This document shows, in pieces, positions 52,805 through 61,335 of a DNA stretch of 64,000 nucleotides. The position numbers were made by a program, and so were the translations under genes. Position 1 is the first letter of the stretch; every line of letters begins with the position of its first letter. The stretch lies in contig NZ_JAGIYZ010000008.1 in NCBI RefSeq assembly GCF_017813355.1, positions 1 to 64,000 on the forward strand, read 5' to 3'. The DNA is from Roseomonas nitratireducens (GTDB lineage Bacteria; Pseudomonadota; Alphaproteobacteria; Acetobacterales; Acetobacteraceae). The notes beneath the pieces are model-generated. The model saw only the letters and a program-made list of their open reading frames with translations, had not been told where the DNA came from and searched no databases.

Positions 52805-53205
52805 CCCGCGCCGAGGCAGTCGGCCAGCGTCACCGCGTCGAGCGTCGCGAGGAAGGCGTCCCGCGCCGCGCCGAGATGCCCGCGCAGTCGGCAGCCCGAC
52901 GCCATGCAGCAGGCGCCGCCATCGGCGCGGAAGCATTCGACCAGCGCCTGCCCGGCCTCCAGCCGCCGCACCACGGGGCCGAGCCGTATCTCCGCCGGCG
53001 CGACGGCGAGCAGCACGCCGCCCTGCGCGCCGCGCCGCGTACGCACCAGTCCTGCCTCGGCCAGGTCCTGGACGATCTTGTGCACGTGGTTGCGCGGCAC
53101 GCCGATGCCGGCGGCGAGCGCCTCCGTGCTCTGCTGCCGGGCGGGGTCGACGCCGAGATGGAGCAGCACGCGCAGCGCGAAATCGGTCGAGGCGAGGAGG
53201 CGCAC
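52798..53205 (-). CDS. Rrf2-family regulator, NsrR-like
   Basis: 135 residues. The HTH (AAGIGVPRNHVHKIVQDLAE, wing RRGAQGGVLLA) and three C-terminal cysteines (ECFRADGGACCMASGCRLRG) are in the arrangement that binds an Fe-S cluster in NsrR. The start is GTG at 53205 (VRLLASTDFALR), supported by AGGAGA eight bases upstream and by the family's usual N-terminus; a longer frame would start inside the operator. NO destroys the NsrR cluster and releases DNA. The RIC gene is divergent, and the shared gap holds two dyads. Confidence 0.85.
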   Translation of the reverse strand: MRLLASTDFALRVLLHLGVDPARQQSTEALAAGIGVPRNHVHKIVQDLAEAGLVRTRRGAQGGVLLAVAPAEIRLGPVVRRLEAGQALVECFRADGGACCMASGCRLRGHLGAARDAFLATLDAVTLADCLGAGQ

Positions 53206-53219
53206 GATCGGTCTCCTGA

Positions 53220-53244
53220 AATTGGCATTGACGATACCACAATT
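53220..53244. promoter_or_regulatory. Rrf2/NsrR-type operator, site A
   Basis: AATTGGCAT-N5-ATACCA-CA-ATT. This is the same dyad as site B but with two extra bases (CA) in the right half. It overlaps the ribosome-proximal promoter region of the Rrf2 gene, so autoregulation is likely. Confidence 0.6.
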
Positions 53245-53256
53245 ACGGGACAAGGT

Positions 53257-53279
53257 AATTGGTATCCGGAATGCCAATT
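53257..53279. promoter_or_regulatory. Rrf2/NsrR-type operator, site B
   Basis: AATTGGTAT-CCGGA-ATGCCAATT: a 23-bp dyad in which eight of nine outer positions pair. Sites A and B are themselves inverted relative to each other (AATTGGCATT at 53220 and AATGCCAATT at 53270-53279 are perfect reverse complements). It sits about 40 bp before the RIC start. Confidence 0.7.
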
Positions 53280-53315
53280 CAGGCCCCGGCCGCAGCGCGA
53301 AGGGAACCGCCCCGC

Positions 53316-53969
53316 ATGTCCGCCACCGAAACCGGCTTCGCCGCCCGCCCGATCGGCGAGATCGCCGCCAGCCTGCCCGGCGCGACCGCCATCTTCCGCC
53401 GCCACAAGCTGGATTTCTGCTGCGGCGGCGCCGCGCGGCTGGCCGATGCCGCGCCCGCCGCGGCGCTGCCGGACATCGAGGCCGAGCTCGCCACCCTCGC
53501 CCCCGAGACCGAGGACGCGCCGCAGGCGACGGAGGCGCTGATCGACCACATCCTGGCGCGCTACCACGCCGTGCACCGGCGCGAACTGCCCGAACTCGCC
53601 CGCATGGCCCGCCGCGTCGAGGCGGTGCATCGTGACCATCCCGCCGTACCGCAGGGCCTCGCCGTCCTGCTCGAACGGATGGCCTTCGAGATGGAGGCGC
53701 ACATGATGAAGGAGGAACAGGCCCTGTTCCCGATGATGCGCGCCGGCGCCCCGACGCTGTCGGTTCCCATCGGCATCATGCGCGACGACCACGACGACCA
53801 CGGCGCGCGGCTGCGCGAGCTGGAGGCGCTCACCAACAACCACCTCCCGCCCGAAGGCGCCTGCACCACCTGGCGCGCGCTGTACAACGGCACCGCGAAG
53901 TTCGCGTCGGACCTGGTCGAGCACATCCACCTCGAGAACAACGTGCTGTTCCCGCGCTTCGGCGGATGA
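53316..53969 (+). CDS. Iron-sulfur cluster repair di-iron protein (RIC/YtfE/ScdA)
   Basis: 217 residues. The ScdA_N domain contains GATAIFRRHKLDFCCGG, the CCGG-type motif of the family. It is followed by a hemerythrin-like four-helix domain with the His/Glu iron ligands (DHILARYHAVHRRELPEL, FEMEAHMMKEEQALFPMM, DDHDDHGARLRELE, VEHIHLENNVLFPRF). The protein restores Fe-S clusters damaged by NO or peroxide. The chosen ATG gives the family's usual N-terminus. It is controlled from the operator pair upstream, probably by the divergent NsrR-like protein. Confidence 0.93.
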   Translation: MSATETGFAARPIGEIAASLPGATAIFRRHKLDFCCGGAARLADAAPAAALPDIEAELATLAPETEDAPQATEALIDHILARYHAVHRRELPELARMARRVEAVHRDHPAVPQGLAVLLERMAFEMEAHMMKEEQALFPMMRAGAPTLSVPIGIMRDDHDDHGARLRELEALTNNHLPPEGACTTWRALYNGTAKFASDLVEHIHLENNVLFPRFGG

Positions 53970-54006
53970 GCGCGGCGGTCCCGACCGGCCCGCTGGCCGG
54001 GCCCGC

Positions 54007-54660
54007 GTGATGGAAGGCTGGGGCGAATACGCCCTGGCCTGGGCGCTGTTCCTGGCAAGCAACGTGCTGCCGGCGCGCCCCGCCCTGCGCGGCCCGCTGG
54101 TCCGGCGGGTGGGGGAGGCGCGCTTCGCCATTGCCTACAGCGCCGTCTCCCTCGCCATCCTCGCCTGGCTTGTCGCCGCGGCGGGTCGTGCGCCGGCCTG
54201 GCCGCTCTGGGGCTGGGCGCCCTGGCAGGCCTGGGTGCCGAACCTGATGATGCCGGTCGCCTGCGTGCTGCTCGCGCTCGGCGCCGGCATCCCCAATCCC
54301 TTCTCGATCGGCGGCGCGCGGGCCTGTCTCTACGATCCGGCGCGGCCGGGCGTGCTCGCCCTCACGCGCCATCCGGTGCTCTGGGCAGTCACCTTGTGGG
54401 CCGGGGCGCATGTGCCGCCCAATGGCGACCTCGCGCATGTGCTGATGTTCGGCGGCTTCGCCGCCTTCGGGCTGGCGGGCATGCGTGCCCTGGACAGGCG
54501 CCGCCGCCGCGCCTGGGGTGCCGCGCGATGGGCCGAGATGGCACCGCGGCAGCGGGTGAACCTGCCGCCGTGGCGCGTCGCCGCGGGCCTCGCGGCCTGG
54601 GGCGTGCTGGCCGGGCTGCACGCCGACATCATCGGCGTGCCGCCCTGGCCTGTCGCCTGA
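54007..54660 (+). CDS. NnrU family membrane protein
   Basis: 217 residues with about five to six membrane helices. The family pattern includes FLASNVLPARPALRGPLVRR, ALGAGIPNPFSIGG, ALTRHPVLWAVTLWAGAHV and ANGDL-like PPNGDLAHVLMFGGFAAFGL. NnrU is needed for nitrite/nitric oxide reductase expression or assembly in denitrifiers but also occurs without denitrification genes. It starts at GTG 54007, 37 bp after the RIC stop, so it likely shares its promoter and NO-responsive control. Confidence 0.87.
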   Translation: MMEGWGEYALAWALFLASNVLPARPALRGPLVRRVGEARFAIAYSAVSLAILAWLVAAAGRAPAWPLWGWAPWQAWVPNLMMPVACVLLALGAGIPNPFSIGGARACLYDPARPGVLALTRHPVLWAVTLWAGAHVPPNGDLAHVLMFGGFAAFGLAGMRALDRRRRRAWGAARWAEMAPRQRVNLPPWRVAAGLAAWGVLAGLHADIIGVPPWPVA

Positions 54661-54669
54661 CGCGGCGGG

Positions 54670-56364
54670 TCAGGCCGCCTGGCGGCGCAGCCGCGCCGTC
54701 AGCTCCTCCACCGCGCCGCGCAGCGCCTCGCCCTGCCGGGCGACGTCGCCGCTCGCGCCGCGCACCTCGCCGATGGCGCGCGCGGCCTCGGATGCCGCAT
54801 CCGCCACGCGCTCGATGCCGCCCGAGACGGTCTGCGTGCCCTGCGCAGCCTCGCCCGCCGCGCGGGCGATCTCCTGCGTCGCCGCCCCCTGTTCCTCGAC
54901 CGCGGCGGCGATGGCGCTGGCGATGCCGCTCGCGCGCTCCACCGCCCCGGCGATGCCCTGGATGGCGTCGATCGCGGCACGCGTCGCACCCTGCATGTCG
55001 GCGATCTGGCGGCTGACCTCCTCGGTCGCCTTCGCCGTCTGGGCGGCGAGCGCCTTCACCTCGCCCGCCACCACCGCGAAGCCCTTGCCGGCATCGCCCG
55101 CGCGCGCCGCCTCGATCGTCGCGTTCAGCGCGAGCAGGTTGGTCTGCCCGGCGATGCTGCCGATGATGCGGGCCACTTCCTCGATGCGCCGCGCGCCGTC
55201 GGCCAGCGCGCCCACCGTCTGGTCGGTGGCGCGGGCCTGCGCCGCCGCGTCGCTCGTCGCCTCGCTCGAGGCGACGATCTGCCGGGAGATCTCGCTGACC
55301 GTCGCGGTCAGCTCCTCGGCCGCCGCGGCGACGGTCTGGACGGAGGCGCTGGCCTTCTCCGCGCCCTCGCCGGCCGTTGCCGAGATGGCGCGGGTGTGTT
55401 CCGCCGTCGCGCCGACGGTCGTGGCGGAGCCGTCGAGCTGCGTCGCCGCCGCGGCGAGCGTCGCGGCCACGCCGCCGAGGGAGCGCTCCACCTCATCCGC
55501 CAGCGCGAGGGTGGCGGCGCGGCGCTCGGCCTCGGCCTTCTCGCGCAGCGCGGCGCCCTCCGCCTCCGCCGCGCGGCCGCGCAGCGAGTTGTGGCGCAGC
55601 ACTTCCACCGCCTGGGCGAGGCCGCCGATCTCGTCGCCGCGCGCCTTGCCGGGGACCTCGGCGTCGAGCCGCCCCTCGGCCAGCTCGCCGACCGTGCCCG
55701 TCAGGCGCAGCATCGGGCGGACCACGCCGAGCAGGACGAGCAGCACCGAGCCGATAAGGCCGATCGGCAGGGCGACGCCGAGCATGATGTAGGCGACGAG
55801 GCGCGTCTGGTCGAAGGCGCCGTCCATCGCGCCCCGGGTCTGCTCGACGAGGCGCATCGCGCGGTCCTCGATGGCGCGCAGGTGCCGGCGCGCGGTGGCG
55901 ATCTGGCTGGCGGACTCCAGCGCCAGGCGCCCGGCGGCGTCGAACTGGCCCTCGCGGGACAGGGACTCGATGCGCCGCGCGACCTCCCGGTGCTGGCTGA
56001 TCGCGGCGCGGATGGCGGCGACGTCGGCGTCGTCGCCGTCGATCCGGCGCTGGCCGATCGCGTTCAGGCGACGCTGGAACCGTTCATGTTCGTCGGCCAC
56101 CGTCCGTTCCATGGCCGCGCGTTCGGCGGCGGGAAGCTCGATCGGCAGGAATTCGACGGCGCGTGCGTAGGACAGCAGGTTGCCCGTCGCGCGCCCGCCT
56201 TCGAAGCTGTGATCGTTGGCGGCGCCGAGGCGGTCTTCGAGCGCCTCCAGGTGGTTCAGCGTGTCGATGCTCTTCCAGCCGATCACGCCCGCGATCGCGG
56301 CAACAAGGAAGACGGCGCCCAGCAGCTTGGGCGCCAGTCGGATACGCGCAACGAAGTCCAGCAT
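54670..56364 (-). CDS. Methyl-accepting chemotaxis protein
   Basis: 564 residues. TM1 is near 13-32, a periplasmic helical sensor (four-helix-bundle MCP type, about 33-190), TM2 near 192-215, HAMP (about 216-270; [20 protein letters not shown]), and a signalling coiled coil with the hairpin tip [20 protein letters not shown] and [17 protein letters not shown]. There is no C-terminal CheR-binding pentapeptide; it ends RLRRQAA. The start is at [10 protein letters not shown]. The ligand is unknown; neighbouring genes suggest no specific one. Confidence 0.93.
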   Translation of the reverse strand: MLDFVARIRLAPKLLGAVFLVAAIAGVIGWKSIDTLNHLEALEDRLGAANDHSFEGGRATGNLLSYARAVEFLPIELPAAERAAMERTVADEHERFQRRLNAIGQRRIDGDDADVAAIRAAISQHREVARRIESLSREGQFDAAGRLALESASQIATARRHLRAIEDRAMRLVEQTRGAMDGAFDQTRLVAYIMLGVALPIGLIGSVLLVLLGVVRPMLRLTGTVGELAEGRLDAEVPGKARGDEIGGLAQAVEVLRHNSLRGRAAEAEGAALREKAEAERRAATLALADEVERSLGGVAATLAAAATQLDGSATTVGATAEHTRAISATAGEGAEKASASVQTVAAAAEELTATVSEISRQIVASSEATSDAAAQARATDQTVGALADGARRIEEVARIIGSIAGQTNLLALNATIEAARAGDAGKGFAVVAGEVKALAAQTAKATEEVSRQIADMQGATRAAIDAIQGIAGAVERASGIASAIAAAVEEQGAATQEIARAAGEAAQGTQTVSGGIERVADAASEAARAIGEVRGASGDVARQGEALRGAVEELTARLRRQAA

Positions 56365-56677
56365 GGTCCGGGATTCCTCAACATGTTCACCCGGCGGACG
56401 GTCGTTCCCGACCACCGGTGCGCCAGCCGGCGCGTCACGTTGGGCGCGCGGGTCTGAGCCTTGCCGGCCGCCAGTTGGCGACCGGGAAAGGCAGCGTGCA
56501 GGCCCCTTCGCGGGCTCGGACGATGCCGTCTCCGGCGCGGATCATTTGCCGCGCTGACTGAACGGGTGATGAATGCCCAGGCATATGAAAGTCGCCTTTT
56601 GTCGCCCGGCGCGCGCATTCACGAAGTGAAAATCCGACATGCCGGCGGCGTGCCCCGACGCGTGCCGGCGGCGCGGT
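56365..56677. other. Intergenic region between chemoreceptor and the AbrB gene
   Basis: About 310 bp containing the promoter side of the chemoreceptor gene and the 3' end of the long minus-strand operon. The section near 56560-56630 is locally less GC-rich (GGCATATGAAAGTCGCCTTTTG) and is the most likely promoter. No coding potential is convincing. Confidence 0.4.
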
Positions 56678-57724
56678 TCACGGGCCGGGCGGGGCCCCGC
56701 CGCCGCGCCGGTGCAGCAGCCGGAAGGCCGGCGGCGTCAGCAGCGTGACGAGGAAGATCCGCGTCACGTGCAGCGTGACGATCAGCGCCACGTCGAAGCC
56801 GAGCACCTTGCCGGTCAGGCTCATCTCCGCGACGCCGCCGGGCGCGGTGCCGAGCAGCATGGCGCCGGCGGATTCGCCGAACATCCAGGCAAGCGCGACG
56901 CCCGCCGCGCCGCAGGCCGCCATCAGCAGCAGCACCTGCGCCACCGCATGCGGCAGGTAGCGGCGCAGCGGGCGGATCGTCTCCCGCCCGAAGGCGGCGC
57001 CGAGGCTCGCGCCGAGCGCCACCTGCGCCGCCGCCGAAAGCCAGCCCGGCACGCCCGACGGCGCGATGCCGGCCGCGGCCAGCCCGCCGCTGACGGCGAG
57101 CGGCCCGAGCATCCAGCCCGCGCGCACGCCCGCCCTGACCAGCAGCCACCCCGCCGCCCAGGCGACCAGCAGCAGCGGCAGCAGCCACATCGGGCGGAAG
57201 GGCAGCAGGGCGGAGATCTGCGGCACCTCGCCGCGCAGTCCCGCCAGCGCAAACAGGTTCGGCACCAGCACCACCACAGCGCAGACGCGCAGCGATTGCG
57301 CGAGTGCGACATGGGCGGGCCGCCCGCCATAGGCTTGCGCGAGCATCGCCATATCGGCGACGCCGCCGGGGATGGAGGAGAACCAGGCCGTCGCCATGTC
57401 CACCTTCGCGCGCCGTGCGAGCGGCGGCGCGAGCAGCGCGCCGAAGGCGAGCGTGATGGCCGCCGCGACCAGCAGCAGCGGCGCCTTGGCCGCGATCAGC
57501 GCCGCCGTCGCCGGCGTGAAGTAGGCCCCCAGCGCGACGCCGATCACGCCAAGGCAGCCATTGCGCAGCGGCGCGGATGCTTCCGCCGGCAGGCCCGAAA
57601 GCCGCGCCGCCGCCACCGCGACGAGCGCGCCGATCAGCCAGGGCAGCGGCAGCGACAGCGCGGCGAAGGCCGCGCCCCCCGCGGCACCGAGCGCGAGGCC
57701 GAGCGCGAGCCGCCCGGCGCGCAT
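56678..57724 (-). CDS. AbrB-family membrane transporter
   Basis: 348 residues and ten or so helices in two repeats: GCLGVIGVALGAYFTP and SSIPGGVADMAMLAQAYGGR in the first, QVALGASLGAAFGRETIRPL and GTAPGGVAEMSLTGKVLGFD in the second. The paired PGG(V)A(D/E)M motifs are the family hallmark. The family was once annotated as a regulator (AbrB) or ammonia monooxygenase, but is a transporter of unknown substrate. It is the last gene of the six-gene operon, starting five bases after the PuuE-like stop. Confidence 0.85.
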   Translation of the reverse strand: MRAGRLALGLALGAAGGAAFAALSLPLPWLIGALVAVAAARLSGLPAEASAPLRNGCLGVIGVALGAYFTPATAALIAAKAPLLLVAAAITLAFGALLAPPLARRAKVDMATAWFSSIPGGVADMAMLAQAYGGRPAHVALAQSLRVCAVVVLVPNLFALAGLRGEVPQISALLPFRPMWLLPLLLVAWAAGWLLVRAGVRAGWMLGPLAVSGGLAAAGIAPSGVPGWLSAAAQVALGASLGAAFGRETIRPLRRYLPHAVAQVLLLMAACGAAGVALAWMFGESAGAMLLGTAPGGVAEMSLTGKVLGFDVALIVTLHVTRIFLVTLLTPPAFRLLHRRGGGAPPGP

Positions 57725-57729
57725 CGGCG

Positions 57730-58644
57730 TCACGCCGCCGGCGCGGGATGCACCTTCAGCCAGTGCCGCGCGATGTCCACGCGCCGCGCCACCCACACAT
57801 CCTTGCGGCTGCCGATGTGGTCGAGCAGCCGCTTCAGCCCCATCGCCCGCGCCGGATGGCCGATCAGGCGCATGTGCAGCCCGATCGACATCATCTTCGG
57901 CCGACCCTTCTGGCCTTCCTCGTACAGCATGTCGAAGGCGTCGCGGACGAAGGAGAACCACTGGTCGGAGGTGCCCATCCAGCCCGCGTACTTGCCGTCG
58001 TTGTTCACGAGCGAATAGGGCACGACGAGGTGCGGCTTGCCTTCCACGCGCACGTAGAAGGGCAGTTCCTCACCATAGTAGTCGCTGTCGTAGAGGAAGC
58101 CGCCATGCTCGGCGACCAGGCGGCGGGTGTTCACCGAGGGTCCGTAGCGGCAGTACCAGCCATCGGGGCGGTGGCCGACGGTCTTCTCCAGGCTCGCGAC
58201 GGCCTTCGCGATGTGCTCGCGCTCCTCCGCCTCGCTCAGTTCGAAGTGCTTCACCCAGCGCCAGCCATGGGAGCAGACGTCGTAGCCCGCGGCGCGGATG
58301 GCGGCGGCGGCTTCCGGGTTGCGTTCCAGCGCCAGCGCGCAGCCGAAGACGGTCATCGGCAGGCCGCGTTCCTGGAACAGGCGCATCAGGCGCCACACCC
58401 CGACGCGGGAGCCGTATTCGAACATCCCTTCCGCGGCGAGGTCGCGGCCGGACTTCACCTGGTTGAGGCCATGCGCCTCGGTCAGCCCGTTCTCCGTCAC
58501 GCCGTCGCCGAGCTCGAAGGAGGGCTCGGAGCCTTCCTCGTAGTTCATGACGAAATTCACCGCGACCTTGGCGCCGCCCGGCCATTGCGGGTCGGGCGGA
58601 TTCGCGCCGTAGCCGATGAAGTCGCGCGTCACTTCGTAGGGCAT
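57730..58644 (-). CDS. PuuE-like polysaccharide-deacetylase-fold hydrolase
   Basis: 304 residues. It starts VTRDFIGYGANPPDPQWPGG, continues NFVMNYEEGSEPSF, GLPMTVFGCALALERNP, DVCSHGWRWVKHFELSEAEE and ends LLDHIGSRKDVWVARRVDIA; this is the PuuE allantoinase layout of the NodB fold. PuuE opens the hydantoin ring of allantoin without metal. Related proteins act on other cyclic amides, so the substrate is not fixed. It is co-transcribed with a polyamine-type ABC importer. A second, divergent paralogue lies at 62618. Confidence 0.88.
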   Translation of the reverse strand: MPYEVTRDFIGYGANPPDPQWPGGAKVAVNFVMNYEEGSEPSFELGDGVTENGLTEAHGLNQVKSGRDLAAEGMFEYGSRVGVWRLMRLFQERGLPMTVFGCALALERNPEAAAAIRAAGYDVCSHGWRWVKHFELSEAEEREHIAKAVASLEKTVGHRPDGWYCRYGPSVNTRRLVAEHGGFLYDSDYYGEELPFYVRVEGKPHLVVPYSLVNNDGKYAGWMGTSDQWFSFVRDAFDMLYEEGQKGRPKMMSIGLHMRLIGHPARAMGLKRLLDHIGSRKDVWVARRVDIARHWLKVHPAPAA

Positions 58645-58663
58645 GCCGTCTCTCCGGGCCGTG

Positions 58664-59482
58664 TCATCCGCTCATGCGCCGCGCCAGGCCCACGGCGCGG
58701 TCCATCACCAGCAGCAGGATGAAGGCAACCGCGACCAGCACGCCAGAGGCCGCCGCGACGCGGACGTCCAGCGCCGTCTCCATCATGCCCCACAGGCGGA
58801 TCGGCAGCATGTCCGTCTGCGCCGAGGCGAGGAACAGCGAGACGGGCACGTTGTCGAGCGAGGAGACGAAGGCGAGGAAGGCGCCCGCGGCCACGCCCGG
58901 CATGATCAGCGGCAGCGTCACCCGGCGGAAGGTGCGCCAGGGCCCGGCGCCGAGCGCGGCGCTGCTTTCCTCCAGCGCCGGGTCGAGCCCCGCCGCGGCC
59001 GCGCCCACCGTGCGCAGCGCGAAGGGCGCGGCGATCATGGCATGCCCCGCGACCAGCAGCGCGAGGGAGGGCGGCAGCCGCAGCCAGGAGAAGAACATCA
59101 GCGCCGCGAGGCCGAAGGCGATGCCCGGCAGGACGAGCGGCGCCATGAAGCCGCCCTCGGCTAGGCGCGCCCAGCCCGCGCGGGACCGCGCGATGGCCAG
59201 CGCCGCGGCGGTGGCGAGGGCGGTCGAGACGATGGCGGTCAGCGCTGCGACCAGCAGGCTGTTGCCCGCCGCCACATGGATCTGCGCCGAGCGCACCGGG
59301 TCGAACAGGTCCCGGTACCATTGCAGGGTCAGCCCCGGCGGCGGGAAGCGCAGCGCGCGGGAGGAGGTGAAGGAGGTGACGAGCACCACCAGCACCGGCC
59401 CGACCAGGATCAGGAAGCCGATCCCCGCCAGCGCGACGATCAGCAGCACGAGCAGGCGGTCGCCGCCCGAATACCTATGCAT
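58664..59482 (-). CDS. ABC importer permease (PotC/PotI type)
   Basis: 272 residues and six helices. The EAA loop is DPALEESSAALGAGPWRTFR followed by RVTLPLIMPGV, the standard contact to the ATPase. The sequence FISSLD-like SSLDNVPVSLFLASAQTDML is characteristic of PotC/PotI permeases. It overlaps the first permease by 8 bp and precedes the PuuE-like gene by 19 bp. Confidence 0.92.
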   Translation of the reverse strand: MHRYSGGDRLLVLLIVALAGIGFLILVGPVLVVLVTSFTSSRALRFPPPGLTLQWYRDLFDPVRSAQIHVAAGNSLLVAALTAIVSTALATAAALAIARSRAGWARLAEGGFMAPLVLPGIAFGLAALMFFSWLRLPPSLALLVAGHAMIAAPFALRTVGAAAAGLDPALEESSAALGAGPWRTFRRVTLPLIMPGVAAGAFLAFVSSLDNVPVSLFLASAQTDMLPIRLWGMMETALDVRVAAASGVLVAVAFILLLVMDRAVGLARRMSG

Positions 59483-60308
59483 GGCGCACCCGCGAGCCGA
59501 GCAGGGAGAGCGCGCCGGCCACCATCAGCACCGAGGCCATCAGCGTGATGGCGAGGGCGGCGGCAAGCGGCCAGTCGAACACCACCATGGCCTGCTGCCA
59601 GACCAGCGCTGGCAGGTAGTTGAGCCGCCCGCCCCCGATCACGCCCTGGGAGATGAAGGCGGTGGATGCGCTGGCGAAGACCAGCGTCGCGCCGGCGACC
59701 AGCCCCGGCATCGCCATGGGCAGCACCACCTTCCACAGCGTGCGCGCCAGCGACCCGCCGAGCGAGGCCGAGGCGTCGAGCAGGGCGGGGTCGATCCGCG
59801 CCAGCGCCGCCAGCAGCGGCAACAGCATCAACGGCATCTCGATCTGCGTCAGGGCCAGGATCAGCCCGTGTTCCGTCTGCAGCAGCGCGACCGGCGCGGT
59901 GATGATGCCGGCGCCGAGCAGCGTCGCGTTGATCACGCCTTCCCGCCCCAGGATGACGATCCAGGCGAAGGTGCGCACGACGACGGAGGTCAGCAGCGGC
60001 AGCACCGCGGCCATCAGGATGATGCGCCGGAGCGTCGGCCCCGCCGCCATGTGCACCAGCGCCAGCGGCACGGCGAGCAGCGCGGTGGCGAGCACCGTCA
60101 GCGCGCCGAGCCGCATCGTGTTCAGCACCGATTGCAGGTGGAAGGAGTCGGCGAGCGCGTCGCGCCAGCCGCGCATCCCCCAGTCGCGAAGATTCTCGTC
60201 CGTCGCGAAGGAGGTGGCGACCAGCAGCAGCAGCGGGGCGACGAAGAACAGCACCTGCGCGAGCGCCAGCGGCAGGGCAAGCTTCCAGGGGCCGTTGCCC
60301 GTCGCCAT
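59475..60308 (-). CDS. ABC importer permease (PotB/PotH type)
   Basis: 277 residues and six helices. N-terminal FVAPLLLLVATSFATDENLR; EAA loop DPALLDASASLGGSLARTLW then KVVLPMAMPGLVAGATLVFA, as in PotB/PotH. The start is at MATGNGPWK, seven bases after the binding-protein stop; an upstream open stretch overlaps that gene and is not used. It pairs with the second permease to form the channel. Confidence 0.92.
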   Translation of the reverse strand: MATGNGPWKLALPLALAQVLFFVAPLLLLVATSFATDENLRDWGMRGWRDALADSFHLQSVLNTMRLGALTVLATALLAVPLALVHMAAGPTLRRIILMAAVLPLLTSVVVRTFAWIVILGREGVINATLLGAGIITAPVALLQTEHGLILALTQIEMPLMLLPLLAALARIDPALLDASASLGGSLARTLWKVVLPMAMPGLVAGATLVFASASTAFISQGVIGGGRLNYLPALVWQQAMVVFDWPLAAALAITLMASVLMVAGALSLLGSRVRHA

Positions 60309-60315
60309 CGCCGTG

Positions 60316-61335
60316 TCAGCCCGCCATCTCGCGGTTGAAGCGCGCGATCCACTGCGCCCGCACCGGGTTGATCCGCGCCCAGTCATGGGTGACGAAATTG
60401 CCGATCTCGCTGATCGAGCGCATCGGCACGTCCGCACCCGGCGTGACGTCCTTGTTCACCGGCACGAAGAAGTACGGATCCTGGGCGAGCGCCGCCTGCA
60501 CCGGGGTCGCGATCATCTCGTCGATGTACTTGTACGCGGAATCGAGGTTCCGGCTGCCCTTGGCGATGTGCATCGTCGTCACGAAGGCGGCGGCGCCGGT
60601 CTCCGGCACCGCGAAGTCGATGTTCACCCCGCGGGAGCGCAGCAGCGTGACCGTGTAGGTGTTGGTGTACATCACGTCGATCTGGCCCTGCTGGAACATC
60701 CCCGGCATGGCGGCGGGCTGGCCGACCGCGGCGACGTTCGGGCGGATGCGGCGCAGTTCGGCGAACAGCGGATCCATGTTCGCCTCGGACCCGCCGAGCG
60801 CCTTGGCCATCTCGATCAGCGAGATGGTGCCGAAGGTGGTGCCGAAGCCCGTCAGGCCCAGCTTCGGCACGTATTCCGGCTTGAACAGGTCCGCCCAGCC
60901 CTTCGGCTTGGCGACCTTGGTCGGGTTGTAGGCGATGCCGACCACCTGCGCCGCCACCGCCGCGCCATGCGCATCCGCATAGCCGTCCGGCAGCAGGGCG
61001 CGGTTGGTCAGCTTCGCCGGGTCGAAGGCCTCGAAGAGCCCGAACTCGATGCCCGAGACGCGCGGGCCGGGGTCGAGCACGAAGACGTCGAAGGGCGGGT
61101 TGCCGCGCGCCGCGCGCGCCTTGGCGATCTGGTCGACGGCGAAGAGCGGCTCGAAGGCGACGCCGATGTTGTGCCGTTCCCGCAGCCGGGGCGCGAGCAC
61201 GGCGCGCAGCGCCTCGTCCCAGCCGCCGGGATAGACGGCGGCGGTCATGGCGGCCTGGGCGCGGGCCGCGTCCCAGGGCAGGGCGGCGCCGGCCAGGGCG
61301 GCGCCCAGCAGGTGGCGACGGCGGAACTCGGTCAT
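60316..61335 (-). CDS. Extracellular solute-binding protein (PotD/PotF-like)
   Basis: 339 residues. A signal peptide (MTEFRRRHLLGAALAGAALP, cleavage near ARA-Q) is followed by a periplasmic-binding fold with AAVYPGGWDEALRAVLAPRL, FDVFVLDPGPRVSGIEFGLF, VGIAYNPTKVAKPKGWADLF and AKGSRNLDSAYKYIDEM. The class binds spermidine, putrescine, amino-acid derivatives, ureides or thiamine-like cations. The gene overlaps the ATPase stop (ATGA). Confidence 0.9.
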   Translation of the reverse strand: MTEFRRRHLLGAALAGAALPWDAARAQAAMTAAVYPGGWDEALRAVLAPRLRERHNIGVAFEPLFAVDQIAKARAARGNPPFDVFVLDPGPRVSGIEFGLFEAFDPAKLTNRALLPDGYADAHGAAVAAQVVGIAYNPTKVAKPKGWADLFKPEYVPKLGLTGFGTTFGTISLIEMAKALGGSEANMDPLFAELRRIRPNVAAVGQPAAMPGMFQQGQIDVMYTNTYTVTLLRSRGVNIDFAVPETGAAAFVTTMHIAKGSRNLDSAYKYIDEMIATPVQAALAQDPYFFVPVNKDVTPGADVPMRSISEIGNFVTHDWARINPVRAQWIARFNREMAG

